NCBI GenBank assembly: GCA_016708765.1
Contig: JADJFD010000001.1
Coordinates: 248,001 to 312,000 of the forward strand
Length of the DNA: 64,000 nt
Direction: 5' to 3'
DNA from: Chitinophagaceae bacterium
Lineage (GTDB): Bacteria; Bacteroidota; Bacteroidia; Chitinophagales; Chitinophagaceae
The position numbers and the translations under genes are program-made. Each line of letters begins with the position of its first letter. The stretch's first letter is position 1. Positions 55,279 to 64,000 of the stretch are shown piece by piece. The notes under the pieces are model-generated. The model was not told the DNA's origin and did not search any database. It saw only the letters and a program-made list of their open reading frames with translations.

Positions 55279-56304
55279 ATGAAAGTTCAATACTGGCAAC
55301 ATAATTTAAAGTTTCGTCACCCTTTTACTATTTCTAAAGGAACTAAAACACATCAGCCAACATTAATTGTAGAACTGGAACATTTTGGAATTAAGGGTTA
55401 TGGCGAAGCATCTGCAATTGCTTATTATAATATTCCGGTGGAGAAAATGATTGAAGACCTGGAGCAGAAAAAACAATTTATTGAAAAGTTTGCCTTTACA
55501 GATCCTGAAAGATACTGGCACTATTTACATCACTTATTGCCCAATAATAATTTTTTAGTTTGTGCATTGGACATAGCTGCCTGGGATCTTTATGGAAAAA
55601 TGAGGGGAAAGAAATTGTATGAATTATGGGAAGGTGATATTTCAAAAAATGCTATTTGCGATTATACAATCGGAATCGATACAGTTGACAAAATGGTGGA
55701 GAAGATGAAAGAAAAACCATGGCCTATTTATAAAATAAAAGTGGGGACAGCTGATGATATTGCCATTGTAAAAGCATTAAGGGAAAACACAGATGCTGTA
55801 TTACGAGTAGATGCAAATGCTGCCTGGGATATAGAAACTGCATTAAAATTAATTCCGGAGTTAGATAAACTTGGAGTAGAACTTGTAGAACAACCTTTGG
55901 CAAAAGATGATTGGGAAGGTATGAAAATATTGTATAAAGAATCAACTTTGCCATTGTATGCGGATGAATCTTGTGTGATAGAAAGCGATGTTGAAAGATG
56001 CCACAATCATTTTCACGGCATCAATATTAAGTTGACCAAATGCAGCGGCATTACACCTGCCCGCAGAATGATTAATAAAGCTAAAGAGCTGGACATGAAG
56101 GTAATGGTCGGGTGTATGAATGAGTCAACTGTTGGTTCATCTGCGATTGCACATTTATTACCGTTTATTGATCATGTAGATATGGATGGTCCATTATTAT
56201 TAGAAGAAGATGTGGCAACAGGCATCAATTATGATTATGGAAAAATCGGCTATTCAGATGCGCCAGGCTTAGGCATAAATTATACCGGAGTTTTTAAGAA
56301 ATAG
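55279..56304 (+). CDS. dipeptide epimerase (enolase superfamily)
   Basis: 341 residues. N-terminal capping domain, then the barrel. KIKVG near residue 155 supplies the first catalytic Lys. Metal ligands are in RVDANAAW, VELVEQPL and ADESC, and the second Lys is in INIKLTKCSG. This pattern is that of muconate-lactonising-type L-Ala-D/L-Glu epimerases, which act on murein peptides or other dipeptides. The specificity cannot be derived. It is 46 bp after malQ. Confidence 0.88.
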   Translation: MKVQYWQHNLKFRHPFTISKGTKTHQPTLIVELEHFGIKGYGEASAIAYYNIPVEKMIEDLEQKKQFIEKFAFTDPERYWHYLHHLLPNNNFLVCALDIAAWDLYGKMRGKKLYELWEGDISKNAICDYTIGIDTVDKMVEKMKEKPWPIYKIKVGTADDIAIVKALRENTDAVLRVDANAAWDIETALKLIPELDKLGVELVEQPLAKDDWEGMKILYKESTLPLYADESCVIESDVERCHNHFHGINIKLTKCSGITPARRMINKAKELDMKVMVGCMNESTVGSSAIAHLLPFIDHVDMDGPLLLEEDVATGINYDYGKIGYSDAPGLGINYTGVFKK

Positions 56305-56353
56305 ATTTCCCTTTCTCGTTAATTATCAGAACTTTTACTCTTTAAAGCTGTTG

Positions 56354-56361
56354 TACCTTTG
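56354..56361 (+). promoter_or_regulatory. -7 box of the UbiD-family gene
   Basis: TACCTTTG, exact consensus, 19 bp before the ATG at 56381. Confidence 0.55.
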
Positions 56362-56380
56362 AAACATCTATTCGAATATT

Positions 56381-58318
56381 ATGGCTTGGAAAAATCAGCA
56401 ACAATTTATAGACGCATTAGAGAAAGCCGGTGAATTAATCCGTATAAAATCTTTAGTTGATCCTAAATTGGAAATAGCGGAGATAACAGACCGGATTAGT
56501 AAATCTGGCAATGGTGGTAAGGCTTTACTTTTTGAAAATACCGGATATGACTTTCCTGTTTTAATGAACGCCTATGGCAGCGAAAGGAGAATGTGTATGG
56601 CCTTGGGTGTGGATCATCTCGATGATGTGGCAAAAGAAATTGAAAACCTTTTTAAGTTATTGGCTTCCCCAAAAGAAGGAATACTTGATAAATTAAAACT
56701 GCTTCCCAAACTTGGACAGTTTGCAAGTTGGATGCCTAAAGTAAAAAGTGGTAGAGGAGAATGCCAGGAAGTGGTGATGACAGACCCAGACATTACAAAA
56801 ATACCTGTTATAACCTGCTGGCCAAAAGATGGTGGCCCGTTTGTAACATTGCCAATTATACATACAAAAGACCCGAATAACAATGCAAGAAATGTAGGTA
56901 TGTACCGTATGCAGGTTTTTGGACCAACGCTTACTGGTATGCATTGGCATAAACATAAGGTAAGTGCCAAACATTTTGCAGAGTATAAAAAGCTCAATAA
57001 GAGAATGCCCGTTGCTGTGGCATTGGGCGGCGATCCGGCTTATGCTTATTCAGCTACAGCACCGCTACCGGAAAATGTGGATGAATATATGCTGGCAGGG
57101 TTTTTACGAAAGAAGAAAGTGGAGTTAGTTAAATGTATTTCACAACCTGATATAGAAGTACCGGCTGATGCAGATTTTATTATTGAAGGATATGTTGATC
57201 CGAACGATGAATTGATTTGGGAAGGTCCTTTTGGAGATCATACCGGTTATTATTCTTTACCCGATTGGTATCCAAGATTTCATATAACGGCTATCACTCA
57301 CAAAAAAAATGCTGTTTATCCTGCAACGATTGTTGGCATTCCGCCACAGGAAGATGCTTGGTTGGGCAAAGCCACCGAAAGGATTTTTCTTGCACCAATA
57401 AAAATGACAATGGTGCCTGAGATTTTAGATATGGATATGCCAATAGAAGGAGTGTTTCATAACCTTGTTATTACTAAAATAAAAAAGGATTATGCCGGGC
57501 AGGGCCAAAAAGTGATGAATGCCATGTGGGGTGCAGGCCAAATGATGTTTAACAAGATATTGGTGATGGCGGATGAAGGTGTGTCAATTCAAGATTATGA
57601 TTCATTGGCAAAATATGTATTTAAGAACTTGAATCCGGCTACAGATATCTTCTTTTCTACTGGCCCGATGGATGTGCTGGATCATAGTTGCAGCAAAATG
57701 GGCTTTGGCGGAAAAATGTGTATTGATGGAACTGCAAAATTTGAAGAAGAGTTAAGCGACAATTATTTAGAGAATTCTATAAAAATTAGCGCAGACTCAA
57801 TTGAAAAAAAACTAAAATCGTTTCTAGAAATAAAGGTTGTAAATGCTGAATTAGTAAAAAAAGATATTCCTTGTCTTATTCTTTCTGTAGAAAAAAATAG
57901 AAAAGGCCATTTGAAAGAATTACATCAGCAAATTTGTTCTCATAAAGAACTGGAAGGAATAAAAATGATTTTGTATGTAGAGCATACAGTAGATGCAAAT
58001 GATTTGCCAATTGCATTATGGCGGTTTTGTAATAACCTTGATCCTAAAAGAGATTTTCTTTTATTTGAGAATCCTTCGCAAAATAATCCTGAAAAGATTT
58101 TTTCTTGTATGGGCCTCGATGGCATTAGAAAAACAAAGGAGTTTGATAATTTTCACCGTGATTGGCCTAATATAATTGTTGCCGATGATGAAACAATTAA
58201 ATCAGTGGATGAAAAATGGAATGAACTGGGATTGGGTACTTTTATACCATCGCCATCACTTAAATTTAAAGATCAGATGTATGGAGACGAAGCTGTAGTA
58301 GAGTCGCTTTCTTCTTAA
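56381..58318 (+). CDS. UbiD-family decarboxylase
   Basis: 645 residues. Prenylated-FMN-dependent decarboxylase family: MNAYGSERRMCMALGVDHLD at the N-terminus, the flavin-region block NVGMYRMQVFGPTLTGMHWH, and EGPFGDHTGYYSLPDWYPRF with the catalytic Glu and Arg residues. Family enzymes act in ubiquinone or menaquinone synthesis or on aromatic acids. This long form (over 600 residues) is common in Bacteroidota and is usually proposed for menaquinone. No UbiX partner is in the window. Confidence 0.9.
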   Translation: MAWKNQQQFIDALEKAGELIRIKSLVDPKLEIAEITDRISKSGNGGKALLFENTGYDFPVLMNAYGSERRMCMALGVDHLDDVAKEIENLFKLLASPKEGILDKLKLLPKLGQFASWMPKVKSGRGECQEVVMTDPDITKIPVITCWPKDGGPFVTLPIIHTKDPNNNARNVGMYRMQVFGPTLTGMHWHKHKVSAKHFAEYKKLNKRMPVAVALGGDPAYAYSATAPLPENVDEYMLAGFLRKKKVELVKCISQPDIEVPADADFIIEGYVDPNDELIWEGPFGDHTGYYSLPDWYPRFHITAITHKKNAVYPATIVGIPPQEDAWLGKATERIFLAPIKMTMVPEILDMDMPIEGVFHNLVITKIKKDYAGQGQKVMNAMWGAGQMMFNKILVMADEGVSIQDYDSLAKYVFKNLNPATDIFFSTGPMDVLDHSCSKMGFGGKMCIDGTAKFEEELSDNYLENSIKISADSIEKKLKSFLEIKVVNAELVKKDIPCLILSVEKNRKGHLKELHQQICSHKELEGIKMILYVEHTVDANDLPIALWRFCNNLDPKRDFLLFENPSQNNPEKIFSCMGLDGIRKTKEFDNFHRDWPNIIVADDETIKSVDEKWNELGLGTFIPSPSLKFKDQMYGDEAVVESLSS

Positions 58319-58377
58319 ATGAGTTGCTTACAATAAATTTCTTTTATCTTGTCAGCTAATTGATTTCCTAATTTATT

Positions 58378-59418
58378 ATGCCCGATCAGATCATAAATAT
58401 CTTAATGACCGGCGGAGGTGCACCCGGTGCCGCAGGAATTATTAAATGCCTGCAGGAAGAAAAATTATTTAAGATTTTTGTTGCAGATGCAAATACAGAT
58501 GTTATTGGAAAATATTTAGGTGATGAGTTTGAAACAATACCTTTTGCTGATAGTCCTGAATTCATCGACAAGCTACTTTCAATTTGCAAACAACATAATA
58601 TTCAAATTATTCTTCCATTAGTTACAAGAGAATTAATACCTCTTTCTTCTAGAATAAACGAATTTGAAGCTATCGGTACTAAAGTTTTGATTTCTACGCA
58701 ATCATCATTAGAGATAGCAAATAATAAAAGCAAGTTGTATGAGTTTTTACAATGGCGTGGAATTGCAGTACCGGCATTCAAAATTGTAGAAACGATAGAA
58801 CAATTTAAAGAAGCTGTTACAGCGTTGGGCTATCCCGAAAAGGAAGTTTGTTTTAAGCCATCAGTATCAAATGGTAGCCGTGGATTTAGAATTATCTCAG
58901 AAAAAATTAATGAACTTGATTTGCTATTAAATTATAAACCTGCTTCAACTTTTATCAGTTTTAAAAATGCAATAGAGATTTTGTCTTCAGGAACCTTTCC
59001 GGAATTATTAGTGGTTGAATATTTACCCGGCGAAGAATTTTCAGTTGATTGTCTGGCAAATCATGGCGCTTCAGTTTTAATTGTTCCAAGATTGAGAAAG
59101 AAAATGATAAATGGAATAAGTGTGGAAGGCGAAATTGTGGAAGAGAAAAATATCATTAATTATTGCAGACAAATAATTAAAGAATTACAACTGCACGGTA
59201 ATATTGGAATACAAGTAAAAAAGGCTGATTCAGATGAGTTTTTAATACTAGAAATCAATCCAAGAGTACAAGGTACCATTGCTGCGGCTCTGGGTGCAGG
59301 TATTAATTTTCCTGTGTTGGCAGTTAAACAGGAAATTGGCCTGTGGATTTCTGCTGATGAGCTAAAGGTAAAATGGGGAACAAAGTTCTCCCGCCATTGG
59401 AGTGAAGTATTTTATTAA
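58378..59418 (+). CDS. ATP-grasp enzyme (PylC/carbamoyl-phosphate-synthase-like)
   Basis: 346 residues. Pre-ATP-grasp Rossmann part (ILMTGGGAPGAAGIIKCLQE), then the ATP-binding block VCFKPSVSNGSRGFRII and LLVVEYLPGEEFSVDCLA, and the Mg ligand region FLILEINPRVQGTIAAALGA. Such enzymes join a carboxylate to an amine or make carbamoyl phosphate. The substrate is unknown. It starts 59 bp after the UbiD-type gene; a shared function is not evident. Confidence 0.87.
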   Translation: MPDQIINILMTGGGAPGAAGIIKCLQEEKLFKIFVADANTDVIGKYLGDEFETIPFADSPEFIDKLLSICKQHNIQIILPLVTRELIPLSSRINEFEAIGTKVLISTQSSLEIANNKSKLYEFLQWRGIAVPAFKIVETIEQFKEAVTALGYPEKEVCFKPSVSNGSRGFRIISEKINELDLLLNYKPASTFISFKNAIEILSSGTFPELLVVEYLPGEEFSVDCLANHGASVLIVPRLRKKMINGISVEGEIVEEKNIINYCRQIIKELQLHGNIGIQVKKADSDEFLILEINPRVQGTIAAALGAGINFPVLAVKQEIGLWISADELKVKWGTKFSRHWSEVFY

Positions 59419-59525
59419 GTTATAGACTGACACAAAGGCATTGTTTCAATTTGGATGGATTTTTGAAATAGGAGAATTTCCGATTTACCTTTTAAATTTA
59501 CAAATCGTCCTTTTAAAAAATATTG

Positions 59526-60431
59526 ATGAAAAAATTAAGTGTAGGATTGATAGTTAGCCTTGTTACAATGACTTCTCTAGCCCAAAGTGGAACGGGAAAT
59601 AATACTTTGTTATGGAAAATAAGTGGTAACGGTTTAGAAAAACCATCCTACCTTTTTGGAACAATCCATATGCTATGTGCAGACGATGCAGTCCTGAGTA
59701 AGAACATGAAAAAGATTATAGAAGATTGTGACGAAGTTTATTTCGAAGTCGACATGGATAATCTCTTTGAAATGGTAGGTGCGATGAATAAAATGAAGAT
59801 GAAGGGCGATACAACTTTAAAAGATTTATTGACCGAGGAGGAATATGATAAAGTGAAGGCATATTTTGATTTCAAAGGCTCCATGCTTCCCTTTTCCATG
59901 CTGGAAACCTATAAACCGATGCTTGCAGCATCTACGCTGCAAGAAGGTGCTATGCCTTGTGATAATACAGCCATGATGGAACAAGTAATCATGCAAGAGG
60001 CTAAAATCTATAAAAAGAAAATTAACGGGATGGAAACCATGTCATATCAGGCAGGTGTTTTGGATAGCATTCCATACAAGTTGCAGGCGCAACAATTACT
60101 CAGCTATATTGAGACGGCAGGAAAAGATAGCATAGGAGATAAGCAAATGGAGGATATGTTCAAGGCGTATAATAATCAGGATCTGCAAAAACTGGAAGAA
60201 TTGATGATTGAAACTGACGCAGGCATGGCTGGCTTCACAGATATTTTATTATACCACCGAAATCAGAATTGGGTGAAGAAACTGAAAACTTTATTGCCTC
60301 AAAAATCAATTCTCGTTGCTGTTGGTGCTGGACATTTGCCGGGCGAAAAGGGAGTAATTAATCTTCTGCGAAAAGAGGGTTATAAGGTAACACCAGTTGA
60401 AAATAAGTTGAATTTAAATAGAGAGATATAA
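59526..60431 (+). CDS. TraB/GumN family protein
   Basis: 301 residues. ATG at 59526 with signal peptide MKKLSVGLIVSLVTMTSLAQ. The family motif SYLFGTIHMLCADDAVLS carries the GTxH site; C-terminal VAVGAGHLPGEKGVINLLRK gives the GxxH site. TraB/Tiki-like proteins are thought to be metalloproteases or related hydrolases; in bacteria their targets are unknown. Probably periplasmic. It stands alone between two promoter regions. Confidence 0.9.
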   Translation: MKKLSVGLIVSLVTMTSLAQSGTGNNTLLWKISGNGLEKPSYLFGTIHMLCADDAVLSKNMKKIIEDCDEVYFEVDMDNLFEMVGAMNKMKMKGDTTLKDLLTEEEYDKVKAYFDFKGSMLPFSMLETYKPMLAASTLQEGAMPCDNTAMMEQVIMQEAKIYKKKINGMETMSYQAGVLDSIPYKLQAQQLLSYIETAGKDSIGDKQMEDMFKAYNNQDLQKLEELMIETDAGMAGFTDILLYHRNQNWVKKLKTLLPQKSILVAVGAGHLPGEKGVINLLRKEGYKVTPVENKLNLNREI

Positions 60432-60478
60432 ACTATTAGGTCCTCCGAAATTTTTCCGTCTAAAAATCTCCAAACTTA

Positions 60479-60486
60479 TACTTTTG
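60479..60486 (+). promoter_or_regulatory. -7 box of the decarboxylase gene
   Basis: TACTTTTG, exact consensus, 40 bp before the ATG at 60527. Confidence 0.55.
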
Positions 60487-60526
60487 CACAGTTAACTAAT
60501 TACTGGCTTAACCCATTTATGCTCAA

Positions 60527-61927
60527 ATGACAAATTCCTACCACGACCTTGTAAAACAAACATTCAACTTTCCACAAGAAGGGATTGAAGTAAAAGATGG
60601 TAATCTTTATTTTAATGATCTTGACTTGAAGGCGATTATAGCCAAATACGGAACGCCTTTAAAGATGACTTATCTACCAAAAATTGGTATGCAGATAAGG
60701 AAAGCAAAAACCATGTTTGCCGCTGCTTTTAAAAAGCATAAGTATGAAGGCAAATATTTTTATTGTTACTGTACCAAAAGTTCTCATTTCAGCTTTGTGG
60801 TAGAGGAAGCCTTGAAAAGCGAAATACATTTAGAAACTTCTTACGCATACGATATAGAAATTATTAAAAAGCTTTACGCAAAAAAGAAAATCACAAAAGA
60901 TATACATATCATTTGTAATGGCTTTAAACAAAAGCCTTATACAAGAAGGATTGCCAATTTATTAAACGCTGGGTTTCATAACGTAATTCCGGTTCTTGAT
61001 AATAAAGAAGAGCTTAAGGATTATGCAACCTCAGTTAAAGTTCCTTTTAAGCTAGGAATTAGAGTAGCCGCTGAGGAAGAACCAAACTTCCCTTTTTATA
61101 CTTCAAGGCTCGGAATGCGGGCAAAGGACATTCTTGAGTTTTATGTTGATAGAATAGAAGGATATGAAAGTAAGTTTCAACTAAAAATGCTCCACATTTT
61201 TTTGAACAAAGGAATCAAAGACGACATTTACTATTGGAGTGAGTTGAATAAAGTAATTAACCTTTATTGCCAGCTAAAGAAAATCTGCCCAGAGCTTGAT
61301 TCTATAAATATCGGCGGCGGGTTCCCAATCAAACATTCATTGGGGTTTGATTATGATTATCAATTCATGATCAACGAAATTGTAAAGAACATTAAGACGA
61401 CTTGTAAAAAAGCCAAAGTGCCGATGCCAAATATCTTTACTGAATTTGGAAGCTATACAGTGGGAGAGAGTATGGCACATATTTACAAAATAATTGCAGA
61501 AAAAGTTCAAAATGATAGAGAGACATGGTACATGATTGATTCATCATTTATTACAACACTGCCTGATACATGGGGAATAGGTGAGAAGTTCCTGATGTTG
61601 CCGGTAAATAAATGGGAAGAAGATCACCACCGTGTAGTATTAGGTGGTATCACTTGCGATAGTCATGATTATTATGATTCCGAAGAACATATCAACGAAG
61701 TCTTCTTGCCCAAAACAGGTAATGATGATGAACCGCTTTATGTTGGGTTCTTTCATACTGGTGCTTATCAAGATCAGATAAGTGGATATGGAGGTATTAA
61801 GCATTGTTTAATCCCTTCGCCAAAACATATTATTGTTGGACATGATAAAAATGGCAAACTCATTGACTGGCTTTATGCAAAAGAACAAACTGCCCAAAGT
61901 ATGTTGAAGATTTTGGGTTACAAATAA
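60527..61927 (+). CDS. arginine decarboxylase, PLP fold type III
   Basis: 466 residues. The PLP lysine is in YCYCTKSSHFSFVVEEAL (about residue 84). INIGGGFPIKHSLGF is the phosphate-binding Gly loop, and the catalytic Cys is in GGITCDSHDYYD (CDSxD). The length and motif match the short SpeA-like arginine decarboxylases of Bacteroidota, which convert arginine to agmatine for polyamine synthesis; ornithine or carboxynorspermidine activity cannot be ruled out. A strong terminator follows directly. Confidence 0.88.
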   Translation: MTNSYHDLVKQTFNFPQEGIEVKDGNLYFNDLDLKAIIAKYGTPLKMTYLPKIGMQIRKAKTMFAAAFKKHKYEGKYFYCYCTKSSHFSFVVEEALKSEIHLETSYAYDIEIIKKLYAKKKITKDIHIICNGFKQKPYTRRIANLLNAGFHNVIPVLDNKEELKDYATSVKVPFKLGIRVAAEEEPNFPFYTSRLGMRAKDILEFYVDRIEGYESKFQLKMLHIFLNKGIKDDIYYWSELNKVINLYCQLKKICPELDSINIGGGFPIKHSLGFDYDYQFMINEIVKNIKTTCKKAKVPMPNIFTEFGSYTVGESMAHIYKIIAEKVQNDRETWYMIDSSFITTLPDTWGIGEKFLMLPVNKWEEDHHRVVLGGITCDSHDYYDSEEHINEVFLPKTGNDDEPLYVGFFHTGAYQDQISGYGGIKHCLIPSPKHIIVGHDKNGKLIDWLYAKEQTAQSMLKILGYK

Positions 61928-61929
61928 AA

Positions 61930-61964
61930 AAAGCCACCCCGATAAAATCGGGGCGGCTTTTTTT
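61930..61964 (+). terminator. terminator of the decarboxylase gene
   Basis: AAAGCCACCCCGAT and ATCGGGGCGGCTTT form a near-perfect 14-bp stem with an AAA loop and a T run. Confidence 0.95.
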
Positions 61965-61993
61965 ATATAGAAATTTTAGTGCTGAATTCTATT

Positions 61994-62893
61994 TTATTTC
62001 ATTTCATAATCTTTTCTGAAGGACATCAATGTGCTACGATATAAAGCATTTGTAGAATCTAATGTTGCCGCTTTATTATAATACTGAAATGCTTCTGAAA
62101 GAAAATGTGCATCTTCAAGCATAAAACCCATTCGATAGGCTTGCTCAGCTTTTGCTTCAAAAGCAGCCCCTTGACTTTTTAATTTATTTTCTATTATCTT
62201 AAAGTCTTCCTTTGTAACATAATGCAAAGTTTTGTATTCCTCAGAATCTTCACCCTTTATAGATGCTGTCCAGAAATAACTATTGCCCGGTTTCATTTTA
62301 TCTGTAAAAGATTTGATATCAATTTTTTTCTTGTCTTTAATAACTGTAGAATAAATTGGAGTACTTACATTGTCATAGTTATATAACTTAAAGTCAAACT
62401 CTTTTGCTTCTTCGTATGATTTCCATGAAATGGGAAATGCTCCGTCAGAATAATTGATAGTATCAAGTCTTGCATCAACCCATACATTAGGTAAACCACG
62501 ACTTACGGCACCCACCGTATTCATATAAGCTTTTCTGTTGCTGCCAGGAGAACCGCTTGATTTTGTCATTTGTGCCCACACATACTTTACATAGTTTGCA
62601 CTAACTGAGTTGTTTCCAACTGTACAAGAGTCTCCAAATTTATTTAACGCATAGCTACCAGCTTTTGAAAAGGTAAACATGGCTGCTTCATTACAAATTA
62701 TTGTAACAGCAGCTCCACTTGGTACCTTTACAACTGCATTTGCACTAACAGTTTTTCCAACTTTTGCTTTGGTTTCTACTTTGTTTTCTACTACAGAAAC
62801 GTTTCCTTTAAAACTGTATAGCATATAATTGTTTTGTGCAGATACAATTACAGTGAATAAACTAAAAAGGATAAGGAGGTGTAACTTTTTCAT
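61994..62893 (-). CDS. secreted FecR-like/TPR-tail protein
   Basis: 299 residues with a signal peptide (MKKLHLLILFSLFTVIVSAQ). The N-terminal part (KGNVSVVENKVETKAKVGKT ... VKVPSGAAVTIICNEAAMFT) resembles the beta domain of FecR-like proteins. The C-terminus (QAYRMGFMLEDAHFLSEAFQ, YYNKAATLDSTNALYRS) is one or two tetratricopeptide repeats. It follows the CHASE2 gene by 24 bp on the same strand, so they are probably one operon. I recall this pairing in Bacteroidota, sometimes with caspase/TPR genes; the function is unknown. Confidence 0.75.
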   Translation of the reverse strand: MKKLHLLILFSLFTVIVSAQNNYMLYSFKGNVSVVENKVETKAKVGKTVSANAVVKVPSGAAVTIICNEAAMFTFSKAGSYALNKFGDSCTVGNNSVSANYVKYVWAQMTKSSGSPGSNRKAYMNTVGAVSRGLPNVWVDARLDTINYSDGAFPISWKSYEEAKEFDFKLYNYDNVSTPIYSTVIKDKKKIDIKSFTDKMKPGNSYFWTASIKGEDSEEYKTLHYVTKEDFKIIENKLKSQGAAFEAKAEQAYRMGFMLEDAHFLSEAFQYYNKAATLDSTNALYRSTLMSFRKDYEMK

Positions 62894-62917
62894 CTTTAGG
62901 AGTTTTAGGTTTACTTA

Positions 62918-64000
62918 TTAATGGTGATGAGGTTTAAATACGGTTTTATAATTAAATTTTTTATGCATCCACACTGCCCAGGCTTCGTAAAAGTAAATAA
63001 CGTCGACTGCCATCACAATTACAAGCAGACTCAGCTTCAAATCAACCTTTAGACGATACTTATCATACAAATAGATGCCTAGCCACACAAAAAATATTGC
63101 CGATAGCACCTGTGCTATTTTTGCTGCTAAATGGAACCAGATATGGCTTTCCAGGTAATAATGGATAAAAAATGACATGTGCAACCAACATATTACAATG
63201 GCTATCAACACATTTGCCCACGAAGGTAGCTTTTTTACATAGTTTTTCTCCAAAGCCATAGAAATTATGTTGGCATGTACATAAATACCGTTCATATCTG
63301 GTATCGATTTGCCATAAAATCTGTCGTTCATCGGAGTGAACTTTTTGTCGGCTATATCATTTGGGTCAGTATTTACATAGCCAAATAATACTATTTTATT
63401 CTTAAAAATAGATGAATCACTTTCATCATAAGTCATTAAGTCTTCAAAGTTTATAGTAAGATATTGAGTTGACCTGCGACTATAATTTATCAGCACTTTG
63501 CTGGCTCCTTTTTTCTCAAGTTTGTTATAAGCATTTGAGTCATACGCCTCTATTACAGCTGTTGAAAATGCCTTATATCTTTTGTGGGCATAATCTTCAT
63601 AAAAAGGCTCAAAGTAGCGGAATGTTGATAAAGAATCCTGGAAAAAGTTTACATGTGCATATTGATTGGCGGTGCTAATATATGTCCCCATTAAAGAGGC
63701 AGTATCTCCATTTTTCCCTTTAAATTGTAAAACACTAGCTGCAATTAGATTTTTGTTATTTCTGAAGGTTTCGCTGAGCAGCGAATCTTGGTATGGATCT
63801 TTTGAGCCGCTGAAATATGCATCCAGAGCCATCACTTTTGGTTTATAGCTTGCCACCTTATTTATCATCAAAGACAAACCTTCTCTATCCAAGTAGCCAA
63901 TATTAACAACTATGATGTTTTTATCTGGCGGAGTTGTTTTTGCTTTTCCCAATTTTGAATAACTCATGTCATTAGAGTCAAAATCTTTTAAGGAAAGCTT
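62918..64000 (-). CDS. CHASE2 domain protein (5' end beyond window)
   Basis: At least 360 codons; the frame stays open to the window edge (…SLKDFDSNDMSYSKLGKA), so the ATG at 63967 is probably internal. The CHASE2 extracellular sensor block is visible: NIIVVNIGYLDREGLSLMIN, KPKVMALDAYFSG, and KIVLFGYVNTDPNDIADKKF. Three C-terminal TM segments and a short cytoplasmic tail (KKFNYKTVFKPHHH) follow. There is no kinase or cyclase output domain, so signalling, if any, goes through a partner such as the downstream protein. Confidence 0.85.
   Translation of the reverse strand, partial: KLSLKDFDSNDMSYSKLGKAKTTPPDKNIIVVNIGYLDREGLSLMINKVASYKPKVMALDAYFSGSKDPYQDSLLSETFRNNKNLIAASVLQFKGKNGDTASLMGTYISTANQYAHVNFFQDSLSTFRYFEPFYEDYAHKRYKAFSTAVIEAYDSNAYNKLEKKGASKVLINYSRRSTQYLTINFEDLMTYDESDSSIFKNKIVLFGYVNTDPNDIADKKFTPMNDRFYGKSIPDMNGIYVHANIISMALEKNYVKKLPSWANVLIAIVICWLHMSFFIHYYLESHIWFHLAAKIAQVLSAIFFVWLGIYLYDKYRLKVDLKLSLLVIVMAVDVIYFYEAWAVWMHKKFNYKTVFKPHHH

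Overview
The window looks like a chromosomal segment of a Bacteroidota bacterium, most likely family Chitinophagaceae. It is AT-rich. Start codons are rarely preceded by a Shine-Dalgarno sequence, and several genes have the Bacteroidota -7 promoter box TAnnTTTG shortly upstream. A type IX secretion (T9SS) / gliding-type PKD protein is followed by a PorP/SprF protein, many lipoproteins are encoded, and IF-3 has a Gly-rich N-terminal extension. These family assignments are by recognition only; no database search was possible.

Layout. 0-13.4 kb: amino acid permease, DUF2027/Smr protein, the RNase P RNA gene, lipoproteins, CPBP protease, dienelactone hydrolase, fatty acid desaturase, DUF6629 protein, amidohydrolase, a frameshifted RluF-type pseudouridine synthase and an LpxL-like acyltransferase. 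13.4-23.3 kb: a secreted TPR-CHAT protease (frameshifted), a decayed DUF3472-FKBP fusion gene, prfB with its programmed +1 frameshift, a four-helix-bundle (S23) gene flanked by inverted arrays, pruA, and a secreted caspase-like TPR protease. 23.5-29.5 kb: beta-barrel protein, pyrR, pyrB, coaD, thioesterase, Nudix hydrolase, an S23 relic between inverted arrays, pyrE with an in-frame TGA, an HMA-domain protein and an LEA2-type lipoprotein. 29.5-33.4 kb: an accessory island with an IS1595-type transposase, a HEPN-like protein translationally coupled to a 50-aa basic protein, and orphan small ORFs. 33.4-44.7 kb: the giant T9SS protein (frameshifted) with PorP/SprF, a BlaI/BlaR1 pair, and secreted proteins including a tandem paralogue pair. 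44.8-51.1 kb: thrS, infC, a zinc metalloprotease, rpmI and rplT. 51.2-64 kb: membrane proteins, 4-alpha-glucanotransferase, dipeptide epimerase, UbiD-family decarboxylase, ATP-grasp protein, TraB/GumN protein, arginine decarboxylase, and a CHASE2 protein cut by the window edge.

Four otherwise intact genes are broken by a single-base change in or beside a short homopolymer. pyrE has TGA in place of a conserved Trp codon, and one further gene is more heavily decayed. This points to indel errors in the assembly or a draft/metagenomic origin, although real decay cannot be excluded.

The most interesting unexplained structures are: (i) pairs of inverted, degenerate 7-9-bp-period arrays around S23 four-helix-bundle genes, with a gene-less version between rpmI and rplT; (ii) a conserved element of about 65 bp upstream of both rnpB and prfB; (iii) the HEPN + 50-aa gene pair beside the transposase.
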